Positions 1-10,440 of a DNA stretch of 64,000 bases are shown here, one piece after another. The notes below the pieces were generated by a model. That model did not search any database. It saw only the letters and a program-made list of their open reading frames with translations, and was not told where the DNA came from. Origin of the DNA: Isoetes taiwanensis (lineage: Eukaryota > Streptophyta > Lycopodiopsida > Isoetales > Isoetaceae); contig JAJEKV010000483.1 in NCBI GenBank assembly GCA_021234155.1, positions 62,001 to 126,000 of the forward strand, written 5' to 3'. Both the position numbers and the translations under genes were made by a program. Within the stretch, counting starts at the first letter, position 1. Each line of letters starts with the position of its first letter.

Positions 1-499
1 GAAATGGTTCCCGGGGTCAACTTTAGTGTTAAGTACTCAAAGTATGTACTTTGGGAAGTGTCGAAAGTGGTACACCCTAGCAGCTATTACCCTACTGCTT
101 GTAGATAGTAGCTTAAAGATCCCACCTTTAAAGAAATTGTTGAATGAAGAGAAACTGCTGATGAGAGGCTGATGCAAGAACAATGAATAAGCAGCATCTA
201 TTAGAACGATCTTATGGTCCCAAAAATGCATGCATCCTCGCCTTGCCCATAGTGGTGATTCAGACTCACTGCAATTATTTGGTCATATATAATATCCATG
301 TGTTGATGGAAAATTAAGTAATAATAAATGTCTTTTAGAAAATTGTGATAAGCTTTTAAAATCATATCTTTCTCATACAGTGACACGTTATGCTATCAAT
401 TTTTCTCATAGAACAGACATTGAAAGTCGGGCAGGTGCACTTACAGGTTTTTAACATTGTAACTTTTGAGTCACGGTTACTGGCACGGGATGAGTTTTG

Positions 500-700
500 C
501 GCAACTATATTGTCTAGAAAATGATATAAGGAGTACCTTAGGCTTTTCCAAGTTGATCCGCACTCCAATGTCTGGTAAAAAGTGCTTTGTGCGTCTATAT
601 ACTTGTTGGGGTGTGAGCTAACAGGTCGAAATCATCTGCATATATCAATCGTCTAATGATGCAGTCAGTGAGCCGAGCCCCTCCCCATCCATGCAAGGCA
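500..700 (-). pseudogene. LINE reverse transcriptase remnant (palm, YADD motif)
   Basis: On the minus strand the stretch around 590-700 reads RRLIYADDFDLLAHT, and after it DIGVRINLEKPKVLLI. This is the catalytic YADD motif of a non-LTR reverse transcriptase followed by the usual 'glt-vnl-KtKv' segment. The YADD codons lie at 631-642. No long ORF surrounds it, so it is a decayed piece. It is a different family from the larger LINE that starts near 1936, because the residues around YADD differ. The RT assignment rests on motif and context only. Confidence 0.6.
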
Positions 701-754
701 AGCCATCATTCCACTTGATCAATATATAGTCCAAATATCATAAAGCAGTATGGC

Positions 755-1250
755 AATGGGTATGGGATAAATTGCTCCATCCTAAGCTATCTATTTTATG
801 GTGGCAGATCACTCATAGATGCGTGCGGGTAAACATTATTGTTCAACGATTTCATCCGGAAGTCTTCGTGATATGCCCTCTTTGCATGAGAGGGATGAGA
901 CAATTGAGCCTTCGTTTTTCTTATGTCACCATGTTGACTTGCTTGGCGGTGGCTTTTGAGTCTTTTCCATTGTGACTTGAATAGTCGGCAGTCCTATTGT
1001 TGATCCTATCCTAGTTCTTGGGACAAGTTGGCAAAGAGGGCTTTCCACTTAGCATCTGCTTGGATCATCGGTCCATCCTGGAAGAGACGAAATCTCCTCA
1101 TTTTTCAAGGGACGGTCTTTCGCGGACGCAAGTGCTTAGCGATGCTCGTAGTCTCATTGTAAAGGTGTACAAGTGTTCTTCCTTAAAGGATGACGTCAAG
1201 AGTGTCATTTGGGAGCAATATCTTCAGATTCAGACCTACTCATAGCAAAC
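755..1250 (+). pseudogene. L1-type LINE C-terminal end (zf-RVT-like) remnant
   Basis: The plus strand encodes LLHPKLSILWWQITHRC and then VICPLCMR, followed in other frames by fragments like HLASAWIIG and SWKRRNLLIFQG. This order (W-K-L, FWWRI-like helix, CPLC zinc ligands, 'W-I-W-K-RN--IF') is the C-terminal zf-RVT region of plant L1-type LINE ORF2. Frames change at least twice, so it is broken. An AATAAAG-like signal in 'gggtaataaaggtcc' near 1375-1390 may be the old 3' end. It is on the opposite strand to the YADD remnant just upstream, so the two are not one element as they stand. Confidence 0.55.
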
Positions 1251-1259
1251 AGTTGTGCT

Positions 1260-1800
1260 CGTGGTGATATGTATTCTTTGCTTTTCTATGTTATGTATGT
1301 GGTGGGTAGTGTTGCTCTAGTGGACATCTTCTCCACTGGGTTTTGAGTCCTCCATGTACTCTTTGTATTCTTTTGGGTAATAAAGGTCCACGTTCATCAA
1401 TGGACATCCCTGCCACACTCCCATATTACTGTTGATAGAGTGGCACGATGGAGGCATATTCGTGACTATTTTATACACTGCATTTTTCAGTTCGTATGGG
1501 ATGCTCAGCTACGAAGAAAGATATTATTTAGCAACTATGGGAAAGTATAGAAAAATCAAAAGTACAAAAAAATAAAAATAAAATGAAGTTTAATTTTGTA
1601 ATAGTCAATCTATACCTGGGACGCTTAGGTAACATGTTGATCATTTGGTGGTACTTCCAATATCGGCTTTATTCGAGCGAATTTGAGTTTGGACAATACT
1701 TCCAGACGCAATATTCTTCAACTCTGTGCTTAATGGTGCATGTGAAAGAGCAAGCATTAGAGCATATAATCTAACAAGGGTTATATATATCAAGGAAAAG
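1260..1800. other. Gene-free stretch
   Basis: AT-rich sequence between the decayed L1-type 3' end and the GATA microsatellite. I see no coding signal or repeat structure apart from possible LINE 3' UTR at its start. Confidence 0.4.
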
Positions 1801-1803
1801 CTA

Positions 1804-1848
1804 TAGATAGATAGATTTTAATAGATAGATAGATAGATAGATAGATCA

Positions 1849-1935
<87 letters not shown>
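1804..1935 (-). repeat. (GATA)n microsatellite, 3' tail of the adjacent LINE
   Basis: About 132 bp of tandem GATA (TATC on the minus strand) with a few interruptions at its left end. It abuts the 3' end of the minus-strand LINE. The second LINE copy at 44877-46211 ends in the same way in TATC repeats, at the same base after a shared 3' UTR (see there), so the tract is part of the element rather than chance neighbouring sequence. Confidence 0.9.
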
Positions 1936-2048
1936 CATTATTGTCCCTTGTGCCCTGAGGCCCGTGGACTTATGTAGCATGGGCGAGCTCCCTTACGGGC
2001 GCTACTAGCACATCATGCTGGTTTACAATGTAATCTTTTCTGAAGGCT

Positions 2049-5000
2049 TCACTTTTCTCTATTAATACCGGCACCCCGCTTTGGATCGGCTTCAAGGCCG
2101 TGCATGGGTGCATCGTTATCAATCAGCTTTGAGCTGAGCATTTCAGGGCGGGTATGGTGCGTCATTTCCTGTATTGCGCCTGCCAGATCCCTCATTGTTT
2201 CTGACCTTGCCATCATGATGTGTACAGGTTGACCCCACCTTACACTTCTGTACTTGTTCCTGATGTCTTCATATACCGAGCATTCATTTAGCATATGATT
2301 TTCATCTTCCACTTCCCCTCTGTCACAAATTCTGCATATCCGGTCCTCCCTCTCTATTCTTCGCCATCTGTCCTTTTCGATTCTTAGGTCATGACTTCTC
2401 ATTCTGAATCTTGCTAGGGTATCCTTCCTGGCTTTTCCTAGTAAATTATCATGATACATCTGTTGTCCTATCTGCTGTCCCGGATTGAATACTGTCATAA
2501 GCCATATTGTCTTGGGCCCCGTGTGATTTTGCAGCCAGGCTTGTGTGGCTTTGTTCGCCCATTCATCCTTCCATTCTCCCTCACTAATGAGGTCGCTCAG
2601 GTTCATCCCCATTTTTCTTGTCCACATTGCCACATCCCTAAACCCATTTTTCTTGTTACTCTCGATTATGTGGGCTTTCGCTGATTCATTGATCGCGATA
2701 TTCGCTAACTTATTCGGTTTTCCACCCGCATTGTTTCTTATGAGATATCTGATGGTCTTTTCTCATGCCCTTACTTCCATCGGTTTTTGCCCCATCTCAT
2801 ATACTATAGTTGTTTGTGGTGTATTCGTTCTCAGCTTGAATTCCTGTTTGTGCCATTGCCTGTAAATTCCTTCCTGCTTTTCCCATTTCTTCTCTGTCAG
2901 ACCCGGTCCCCAGGCCTTTGCTCCATATAGCTGTGTAGTTGCAACTACTGCACTGAACAAATAGCATTTGATTTTCCAATTTATTATCCTGCTTTTGTTG
3001 CAGAAGTTTTTCATATTGTAGTAGCTTCCGATGGCTATTTGGAATCTTGTATCTGCCCCTTTAGCCCATTTTCCTGTGCCATGCGCATCGTATCCCAGAT
3101 ACATGTATTCTGTTGATTCTTCTAGCTCCGTTCCCAAATATCTAAATGGTTTGTGTCTATTTTTGTGGCCGAAAAAAACTATTTTGGTTTTCGCGAGATT
3201 AACTGTCAGCCCTGTCTTTTCGCAGAAGATTTCCAACAGTTTCAGTAACCTGTGCATCCCCTTGTTCTTTGTGGCCATCATGCTCAGGTCATCTGCATAC
3301 AGCATGATGGGTACTTTGGTGCCCCCTAGAATAGGGGTGTCTGTGCCCCCTTGTGTAGTGCATCTATATATATTCCAAACAGTATGGGGGATAATGGGCA
3401 TCCCTGTTTGACTCCTGTATCGCAATCTATCGCTTTCCCTTCTTCTTCCATTTTCGCATATACATTATAGTACAAGCAATTGCCCCCACCATATCCTTTG
3501 GTGCCTGCATATCTATAAGCCTTTGTATTAGTTTTTCCCTCGGGACTGTGTCAAAAGCTTTCCTAAAGTCCACAAAGTAGCATATTATTTTCTTCCCCTG
3601 GTTTCTATTCTGTTCTACCAGTATCCTGAGGGTCACTAGGTGATCCGTAGTTGAGTGTTCCGGCCTGAACCCTGCCTGTCCATGTGCTCTCCGGTTCCCA
3701 CCCTCTGCCCATTGCTTCAGCTTGTTGTCTAAAACTTTTCCAAACCATTTTGCAAAAATGGAACTCACCATTATGGTTCTGTAATTCCCAGGTTCCTGTC
3801 TGCTCCCTCCCTTGTGTAGGGGTATCACTCTGTTATACGCCCATCTAGCTGGGAGTCCTGTGTGTATGATACCATTGAAAATATCTGTCACTTGTTTCCC
3901 TATTGCTGTATCTGCGCATTTTAATAATTCCACTGTTAACCCATATAGGTCTGGGGCTTTGTTATTGGTCATTCTATTTAGTGCCATCATCACTTCCTGT
4001 GTGGGGTCAAAGCATGGAGCTGGGGGTCATTTTTGCGCCAGCCAAGCACCCCCTAAGCACCTAATGCTGAAAATTTTACTTAATTTTATCTTTTTTTCTA
4101 TAACTCCGATGAAGCTGAAATTTTGTATTCCAAGGCGTACTATGAATGCGTTTTAGGGAAAAATATCAAAAAAATAAAAGAAAACTATTTTTTAAAAATA
4201 CAAAGAAAATAGCCCCAGAAAGCACCCACTAAGCACCATGTGTCGCTGACACAAAAAGTGTCCCCCACCTCCATGCTTTGACCCTGTGCTAAAACATGGC
4301 TTGTCCATCCCTTGTAATTATGGTATTGGTGCTGGAGATGTTCCGGTCTTATACAATTTCTCCAGGTATCTCTCCCACCCGTCTGCCCCAATATCTTCTT
4401 GCGTGTTACCATTTTTCTGATTCCCTTGTCCTTTCCCTTTAAATGCTTTCCAGAATTTCCGGGTTTTCAGGAGTTTGGCCAGTCCCCATTGATGCTGTAC
4501 CAAGTTTTTATTTCTCTTTGCCTTCAACGTCTTCAGATATACCTTTTTCTCAGTTTGATATGTCTACCTTCCTCTCTGTTCTCTGACCTTTCTTGTTGTT
4601 CCCTGCACTCGTCGTCATACCAACTCGATGCTCTGAATGCATCCTTCCCCCTTTTTCATCTTCTCTTTCCGAAAACTTCCGTTGCTACTTTCACTGTTAT
4701 ATCATTAAGCATGTCTCCATTATCGTCTGCCCTATGTGCCCCCCAATTCTATTTTCCCATTTCTTCTTTGATGTATTGCACAAATACATCTACGTGCTTC
4801 TCTTGAAACTGTATTTTCAGTTTCCCGTTAATTTCCTCTGTTTCTTGTTGCCTGTCATTCGAGGTGTATTAGGTCCCCAGTAAGTGTCAATCAGTATGGG
4901 TGCAATGGCTCTCCCCTTTTTCGATTCGGCCATTCTAGGAGCATGAATCGATACTATCTTATTTTGCAATGTCATTCATTATCACATAGTCCACTATACT

Positions 5001-5736
5001 CTTCGTGTGCATTACGGCTCGTGTACTTCCCTGAGCCCTCCCACCTTTGTACCCCGTTGGCTATCCCACGTAGTTGAGCATATCTCCGGTGGTAGCTCCC
5101 CGACATTGACCTGCTCGTCTTCCGTACTCCTATCCCATTCCTCGATCTTTTCACCGCTAGTCCATTGTCCATTTGTGTCTTCCATACTGCGTGATTTCCG
5201 CGCATGTTTCGCCTACGTTGCGGCGTTGGATAACGCCTATTAATATCATTGAATTTTGTTCTTTCCATTTTCATCATAGTCTCCCCGGTTCTAGCTCGGT
5301 TCTAGTTTATCACTGCTTGGTGGATAATAAGCTAAAATCAGAATTAACTCTTTTTTGTTCTGTAATTGCATATTCAAAACCATGTATCTCTTATTGACAT
5401 CCGATTGCAAAATACATGCACTTTTTACTACATTTTTCTTTAACATAACAAGCTAATCCCACACTCCCCTCTTTCAATCTTGAAATCTTTGTCCTTCCAA
5501 ACATGTGAATAGTTGGTATTTTTCCTCCTCGGCAATCTTTTTATATTGTGCTCCCACATTTCCACTAGACATATTATATCACGGTTGTGTGCCCCTTCTA
5601 GCCTTTCCCCATCATCCCAAGGGTACCCAGTTGAGTTCAATACCATATCTTTGCGTCTCTTTCCATGATTTGCTCTCGGGGTGTCCGTGCGTTTCGCTCC
5701 ATTTTCCAATCTTCTTGGTCTCCCTCTTGTTTTCAT
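2049..5736 (-). pseudogene. LINE ORF2: endonuclease, reverse transcriptase, zinc knuckle
   Basis: The endonuclease part reads DIICLVEMWEHNIKRLP and later RGECGISLL (5440-5640), as in APE-type LINE endonucleases. RT motifs follow at 3427-3993: NYRTIMVSSIFAKWF, GQAGFRPEHSTTDHL and CYFVDFRKAFDTVP (catalytic FvDF-KAFD). Then TGVKQGCPLSPILFG lies in one frame and IMLYADDLSMMATKNK in another at 3270-3420, showing a frameshift inside the palm. The C-terminal ORF at 2049-2633 holds RICRICDRGEVEDENHMLNEC, a CCHC knuckle. The stop at 2049 is followed within about 115 bp by the microsatellite tail. The plus strand of this segment also has long ORFs; these are antisense shadows. Confidence 0.85.
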
Positions 5737-7064
5737 GGTGGGGTTGGATCCATGTTCCCCGGCTTCGTCTTTGTCGGGTCACGCCGCCCCTTTTCCCCCT
5801 CTTTCTTCCCCTCATCTTGGCTCGTGTGGGGGGGCTCTCTTGCCGCCATCGCCGTGTTCGTGCACTGTGCGAGCCCCCTGTGGGTTGATATTCTCCTTCT
5901 CCACATTCATCTCCACATCCGATCCAACCTCCACGGTTCACGAGCTCGATCTTTGGTCCTGCCGTTCTTCTGTCGGTTCGTACTCTTTTTGTGCAAGAAC
6001 ACCCCCCGGTTTGACCCCTTTGTACCCCGCTTTGGTTCGGTTCTCCGGCCTTACCCGACTCCTGTGTAGCCCCTCTTCTTTGCATTACCTGGTTAGTGCT
6101 TCTGTACCTTGATCCCATTTCTCCGGTCACGGATCCTATCGCGCAATATCCTCTCCTTGGTCGATCGATCACTGGCGTCAAGTTTATGAGTCTCGCTCTC
6201 CCCTCCATTGACCGATCGATGCGGCTTTGACAATGATGCTCTGTGTTCTTTGAAGACCACCTCTATCACCGCTATCCCTATAAGCCTAACGTCATGCCTA
6301 ATTCTAGTACTGTTTCCTCATACTCTATAATATCGGTTTTATTTTATGAAATGACTCCCATGCATTCAATTGAACATTTCTTTTTCTAATTCAACCAACC
6401 TATAGGGATCTTGGCTTTCTCCTCCTCAATCTCGTCCATTACTTTTGCATTTCCTCGCTTGTCTTTTCCACTCCTACTATCCTCCGTCCATGCCGCAATG
6501 GCTACCTTGTTTCGGTTGGCTGATTCCGCTAGCATGTTGAGTGCATCGATCTTTGGGTATCACGGTCTCCGCTTGCTTGTTTATCTATGCTAGAAATCTC
6601 TCGAGGTCTGTTGACTTCAGGTGCTCTTTCTTGCATCGCTCTCTTTATCGACTAAGGTTGGTGCTTTTTAAGCCATAGCTTGAGGAAATGTATTGCGCCA
6701 TTTGTATTCTTCGCCCGGCGTGATCATTGCAACACAATGCGATCGCGATATTGCCATATTTATTCTATTAAAAGGTATATATACCTAAAATCTCAAGCGA
6801 TTACTTCTAATTCAAAAATTCACCGTTAATCGATTTTTGAATTTTGAATATTGGAATACCCAGATTAATTATTCCCGCCTTCACTATTTATTATTTGCTC
6901 GTTCCTCGAGCCTCTCACTACCCCCTTCTATAATGATTGGTCGGGCGCTGACCTCCTTTATGTCATGGGATTGATTCAGATCCTTTCTACGTTTATTTAT
7001 GTACTTGTCCATACATGTTGGGCCGTACTAACGGTCCGTGAGTATTTGAGTTTGTAGTGGCACG

Positions 7065-7440
7065 CGGATACGGTTAGTGGGTCTAGCCCTCGCTATCGGG
7101 TGTCTGGCGTAGGTGAGCCTCTACGTCCCGTAACTTATTCCGTCCGCTTTTTACTCTTATTTTTTGCATTTAGCAGGTTTGTGCATTTTGCACTTGTTTT
7201 GAGTTTATAGTGGTCCAGATTTACCGGTTGGTGGGTCTAGCCCTCGCTATCACGGTGTCTGGCCGGAGGTGAGCCTCTCTCGTCCGTATCTTATTACGTC
7301 ACCTTTTACTCTTACGATCTTTGCGACCTTATATACGTTACCTTTTCTAGATTTGTAGTACTCCGGTTTACCGGTTGGTGGGTCTAGCCCTCGCTATCTT
7401 TGGCGTCTTGGCCGGAGGTTGAGACTCTCCATTCCGACTT
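7065..7440 (-). repeat. Three tandem copies of a ~150-bp unit in the LINE 5' region
   Basis: The block 'gtgggtctagccctcgctatc' followed by 'tctggc..aggtgagcctct' occurs at about 7076, 7229 and 7377, with 'accggtt' before the second and third copies and pyrimidine-rich spacers between. Spacing is about 150 bp. Position and strand bias suggest 5' UTR or promoter monomers of the LINE, as known for some LINEs, but membership in the element is inferred. Confidence 0.6.
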
Positions 7441-8040
7441 TATCTTTGCTCGCTTTTGCTCCCTATGATTTACCTTTCTCCCTTGCTTTCATTGTCCGGT
7501 CCATGCATCTGTTCTTTTCCATCCGCCTTTCATCGTATGTCGGCCTTACAAGTCGTTGTTTTCGGTCTCTTCGTTTACTTTTCTCCCATCGGCTTTGAGT
7601 TTTGAGTCCATCCATGGTTCACCACCCTTGTCCTTTTTCTCTTTGGCGTTGGTTACGCGGACCCCTCGTTTATTTATCCTTTGCCATTGTGCGTCTTTGG
7701 CCTCGTAAACATGCTCTTTAGCATCCCTTTATCTCCGCTTGTTTTGTTTATCCTTTTCACCAATCACTTTCTTTGTTATGAGTATCGTCTTACGTATTTC
7801 CCTACTTTTTACGTGTACTTGGATTTTTCCCTTGCTCCCCGTGTATCGCCCCCCCGGTTACGTGGATTGCTATCTTGTCTAAGCGATATATTTTTTTGTC
7901 GTCTTTGCCATCACCTTTACCCACGCATTTTGGGTGGATCTCTTTACTGTCGCATTTGCTATCATCTTTTCCCTGCATTTGGGTGGATATCTATATTGCG
8001 TATTTAACCGTACAGATCTTACCATTTGTTGAATTGTGAC

Positions 8041-8912
8041 ATTTCGTTAGTCGCCCAATTTGTTCATCTTACGAAAATAAAGTCGTATGCAGAATAGTTT
8101 ATTGAAAAACCAGCCAGCCCTATACTTAACGTTGTAGATAGTGTCCAAGTATACTTTAGAACTCCTTTTCTTATATTCCCATATACCACCCGATACACTT
8201 CTAGCTGCTAATTTGCCAATTGCTACTTGACTACATTCAGTCTAGAGTGATCTAAGAGACATAGATGAGGAATATATCGCTTTACTCTAAAGAGAAAGTA
8301 ATTGACACTAAGAAACATCTGATATGCGATACATAAGGAGCTGTATTTCCTGCATAATTCTAGCTTATATTCAAAAGAAAAATGACTTTTCACAGTTACA
8401 TATTCTGGCTTATTCAGCCATTCTTAAACATGATCATCCATTCTTAAACAAAATTTGTTCCTTTTCTGCCCGGGTTTACCCGCATCATCCGAACATTTTT
8501 ATACAGCCTTATGCAGATATGCATTACCTATCCTTGGCAGTTGCCCGAAAATCACTGATGAGGCTGAAGCTAAAAGGTTTGATTAAAGGACGAACAGAAA
8601 AACGGAAAAGAACAAGATAAAAAGATAAGAATAAAAAGGCATGGCATGCAGCCCCTTCAAGCCCCTCTATTCTTGCGCTTCCTCCCATCATTTCATTGTA
8701 TCTTACTCCCAGAGATTTACTTCTTTGGCTTTTTTTTCTGTAGACGGCTCACCGATCTTCTTAACTTTTTCCAAATTTCTTCCCATGTAAGCTCGGCACA
8801 TAAAATCAACAGGGTTTTTTTCGCAGCAATATATACAAACCTTTCTGAAGTCACATATCATAAGGTTATGCTGATAGCTAGAGGACCTCTGTATTGCAGC
8901 ATGAATTTGAAG
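8041..8912. other. Gene-free stretch
   Basis: Between the presumed LINE 5' end and the Cys-rich ORF. One 98-codon plus-strand ORF (8324-8620) ends in a basic tail. It has a faint 'LARK---L---GLI' resemblance to ribosomal protein S25, but nothing I would call a gene. Confidence 0.35.
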
Positions 8913-9326
8913 TCAATTGAAGCACTGCATAGTTCTGTCCAGGTCCTGGCGCCGCACTGAATCATTCTTGTCACCTAAGACTCCAAGAACCTCCAGCAAC
9001 CCTAGATTATAGCCATGATCCTGCATCGACTGTGCATGGTGGATTCGGTCACAAAATAAACAGTGAACGCGGCCGCAACTGATGCATGATGACAGATCTC
9101 GGCCTAAACACATACAATCTGATTCACAAATACACCAGGGATTAAGATCCTCGAGGTCAGGATTATAAGGCACCGTGAGGTTGCCTGGGACGCCAGAACT
9201 GGGTCGCTTCTTGACATTTTTCTTCTCCCCATCGCTGTCGACGACAACTTTTTTCCCCTTATCCATTTTCTGTTTCTGAGCTGAGTCGGAGACGGACTGG
9301 CGCTTCCCTGCTAATCCTGAATTCAA
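8913..9326 (-). CDS. Small Cys-rich, possibly zinc-binding protein (unidentified)
   Basis: A 137-codon ORF starting MNSGLAGKRQ. Residues 15-45 are lysine-rich (KQKMDKGKKVVV, KKNVKKRP) and look like a nuclear-localisation region. Residues about 65-92 hold eight cysteines in WCICESDCMCLGRDLSSCISC and then RVHCLFCDRIHH: a C-x-C-x3-C-x-C-x6-C-x2-C-x4-C-x2-C spacing with a following HH pair, which suggests two bound zinc ions. I do not recognise the family. The ORF has no frameshift, unlike most neighbours, and possible GT donors near its 3' end (for example after GVLG) leave room for further exons. It may be a real gene, a first exon, or part of a transposon. Confidence 0.45.
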   Translation of the reverse strand: MNSGLAGKRQSVSDSAQKQKMDKGKKVVVDSDGEKKNVKKRPSSGVPGNLTVPYNPDLEDLNPWCICESDCMCLGRDLSSCISCGRVHCLFCDRIHHAQSMQDHGYNLGLLEVLGVLGDKNDSVRRQDLDRTMQCFN

Positions 9327-9329
9327 GAA

Positions 9330-10140
9330 CTCAAGAGCTCAAGAGGCTGAGAAATCTTGAGGGCAGGTCTTCACACTTCATCTCTTCCTCGTTACAACTG
9401 TTATATAACCTTTAGGGTTTACGAAATCTGTCTGAATTCCCGCTCATTTAATACAACCGTCTATCTTAAATGCGGGTCTTGTCCTATCCTGTCTTTCGAA
9501 TTTTCGTGTTTGAGTATCCGCCACCTGTCGCTAGCTAATTCACTGACACACGTACATTTTCCTCCTTTTCTCTATATTTTCATTATTATGCGTCCCCTGG
9601 GTCATGATTATGAGGATACGTCATTCCGGTCATATGTGTTAACTCCCTACGTTTTATTTTTATATTTTTATTATTATCTGTCCACGCTCTCTCCCGGCTT
9701 TGCCACGTGCTCCATCCCTTGTAGCTGTTCAGTCAACTAACGTTCTCTCCCCATCTTGCCACGTATTCCATCCCCTTTGATTGCTCAAGTAATTATAAAT
9801 TCGGTGATTTTTCATTTTATTTTATGCACCTCCCATCTCTTTTTTTTTTCCCCAATAGATATGTAGTTTTGAATCGCCCATCGCCGGAATCGTGAGTTCC
9901 TTTCCTTGACATTTCCATTCCTGCGAGTTTCCACCATTTTCCTATGCTCCAATCATGCCGGATTGTGATGAGTGATACCGTACATAACCTATACTATTAT
10001 CTTCTGTATCAACCATCTGTCTTGATCCAGTACTCGGGTGGCATATTTATACACAGACAATCGGATATTCCCTCTCGGCCCGAACATGGTTACATTATTT
10101 ATAATCTAAACTATCTTATATAAGAAGATGTACATAAGGA
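9330..10140. other. Gene-free stretch
   Basis: AT- and pyrimidine-rich sequence upstream of the Cys-rich ORF. It contains two similar short pieces ('ttcccggctttgccacgtgctccatccct' near 9690 and 'tccccatcttgccacgtattccatcccc' near 9746), a small local duplication. I see no gene. Confidence 0.35.
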
Positions 10141-10157
10141 GATGCACTTACCTGGCC

Positions 10158-10247
10158 ATCGTTGTCGATCGCCCCTCGCCCATCGCCCTCGATCGCCCAT
10201 CGCCCATCGCCCTCGATCGCCCATCGCCCCTCGATCGCCCCTCGATA
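10158..10247. repeat. GC-rich tandem repeat, units like CATCGCCCTCGATCGCC
   Basis: Roughly 90 bp of imperfect 8-18-bp units built from 'atcgccc' and 'tcgatcgcccc', sharply GC-rich against its AT-rich surroundings. It is translated in one frame as a PRSPIAHRPRSP-like repeat, but nothing suggests it is coding. Confidence 0.75.
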
Positions 10248-10417
10248 CGTATTATGTAAGTGAGAAGCATGATAATTTCATTTCCATCACGATCTATTCT
10301 TGCAAGCTTGAATCGCTATCAGTTTATGGTTATTGGTCTGCCCGAGGCCGGTAACCAAAAATGTACGACTAAGGCCAGGCATATAAGGACGAGGCCCGCA
10401 AAAAAGCTCGTCAAATG

Positions 10418-10440
10418 ATAGCTCTGATACCAAATGTTAC
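10418..10440 (-). other. Copia-type primer-binding site (tRNA-iMet) beside an LTR end
   Basis: The minus strand reads TAACA then TT then GGTATCAGAGC. The 12-base TGGTATCAGAGC complements the 3' end of plant initiator tRNA-Met and is the usual primer-binding site of plant Ty1/copia elements. The LTR should therefore start at 10435 on the plus strand (TGTTAC...) and run to the right. I could not find its other end or a polyprotein, so this is a relic or a highly decayed element. Confidence 0.6.

Larger units (their letters stand above)
1936..8040 (-). mobile_element. LINE (non-LTR retrotransposon), near full length, frameshifted
   Basis: The minus strand carries, 5' to 3', a basic ORF1-like region (about 6.9-5.6 kb), an APE-like endonuclease (about 5.74-4.97 kb), a reverse transcriptase (about 4.0-2.76 kb), a C-terminal CCHC zinc knuckle (about 2.3 kb), a short 3' UTR and a TATC microsatellite. 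The sense strand is purine-rich all the way to about 8040, which is why I place the 5' end near there, but that boundary is a guess. There are many frameshifts, so the copy is inactive. The 3' UTR is shared almost base for base with the truncated copy at 45990-46115. Confidence 0.75.

Noticed and set aside
2451-6112. Long plus-strand ORFs across the LINE (for example 4399-4806, 5665-6112)
   Set aside because: They are antisense frames of the minus-strand LINE; the minus frames carry the RT and endonuclease motifs.
8324-8620. 98-codon ORF with a faint ribosomal protein S25-like end
   Set aside because: The match is limited to a few residues (LARK-like, GLI); no other S25 segments and no exon structure.
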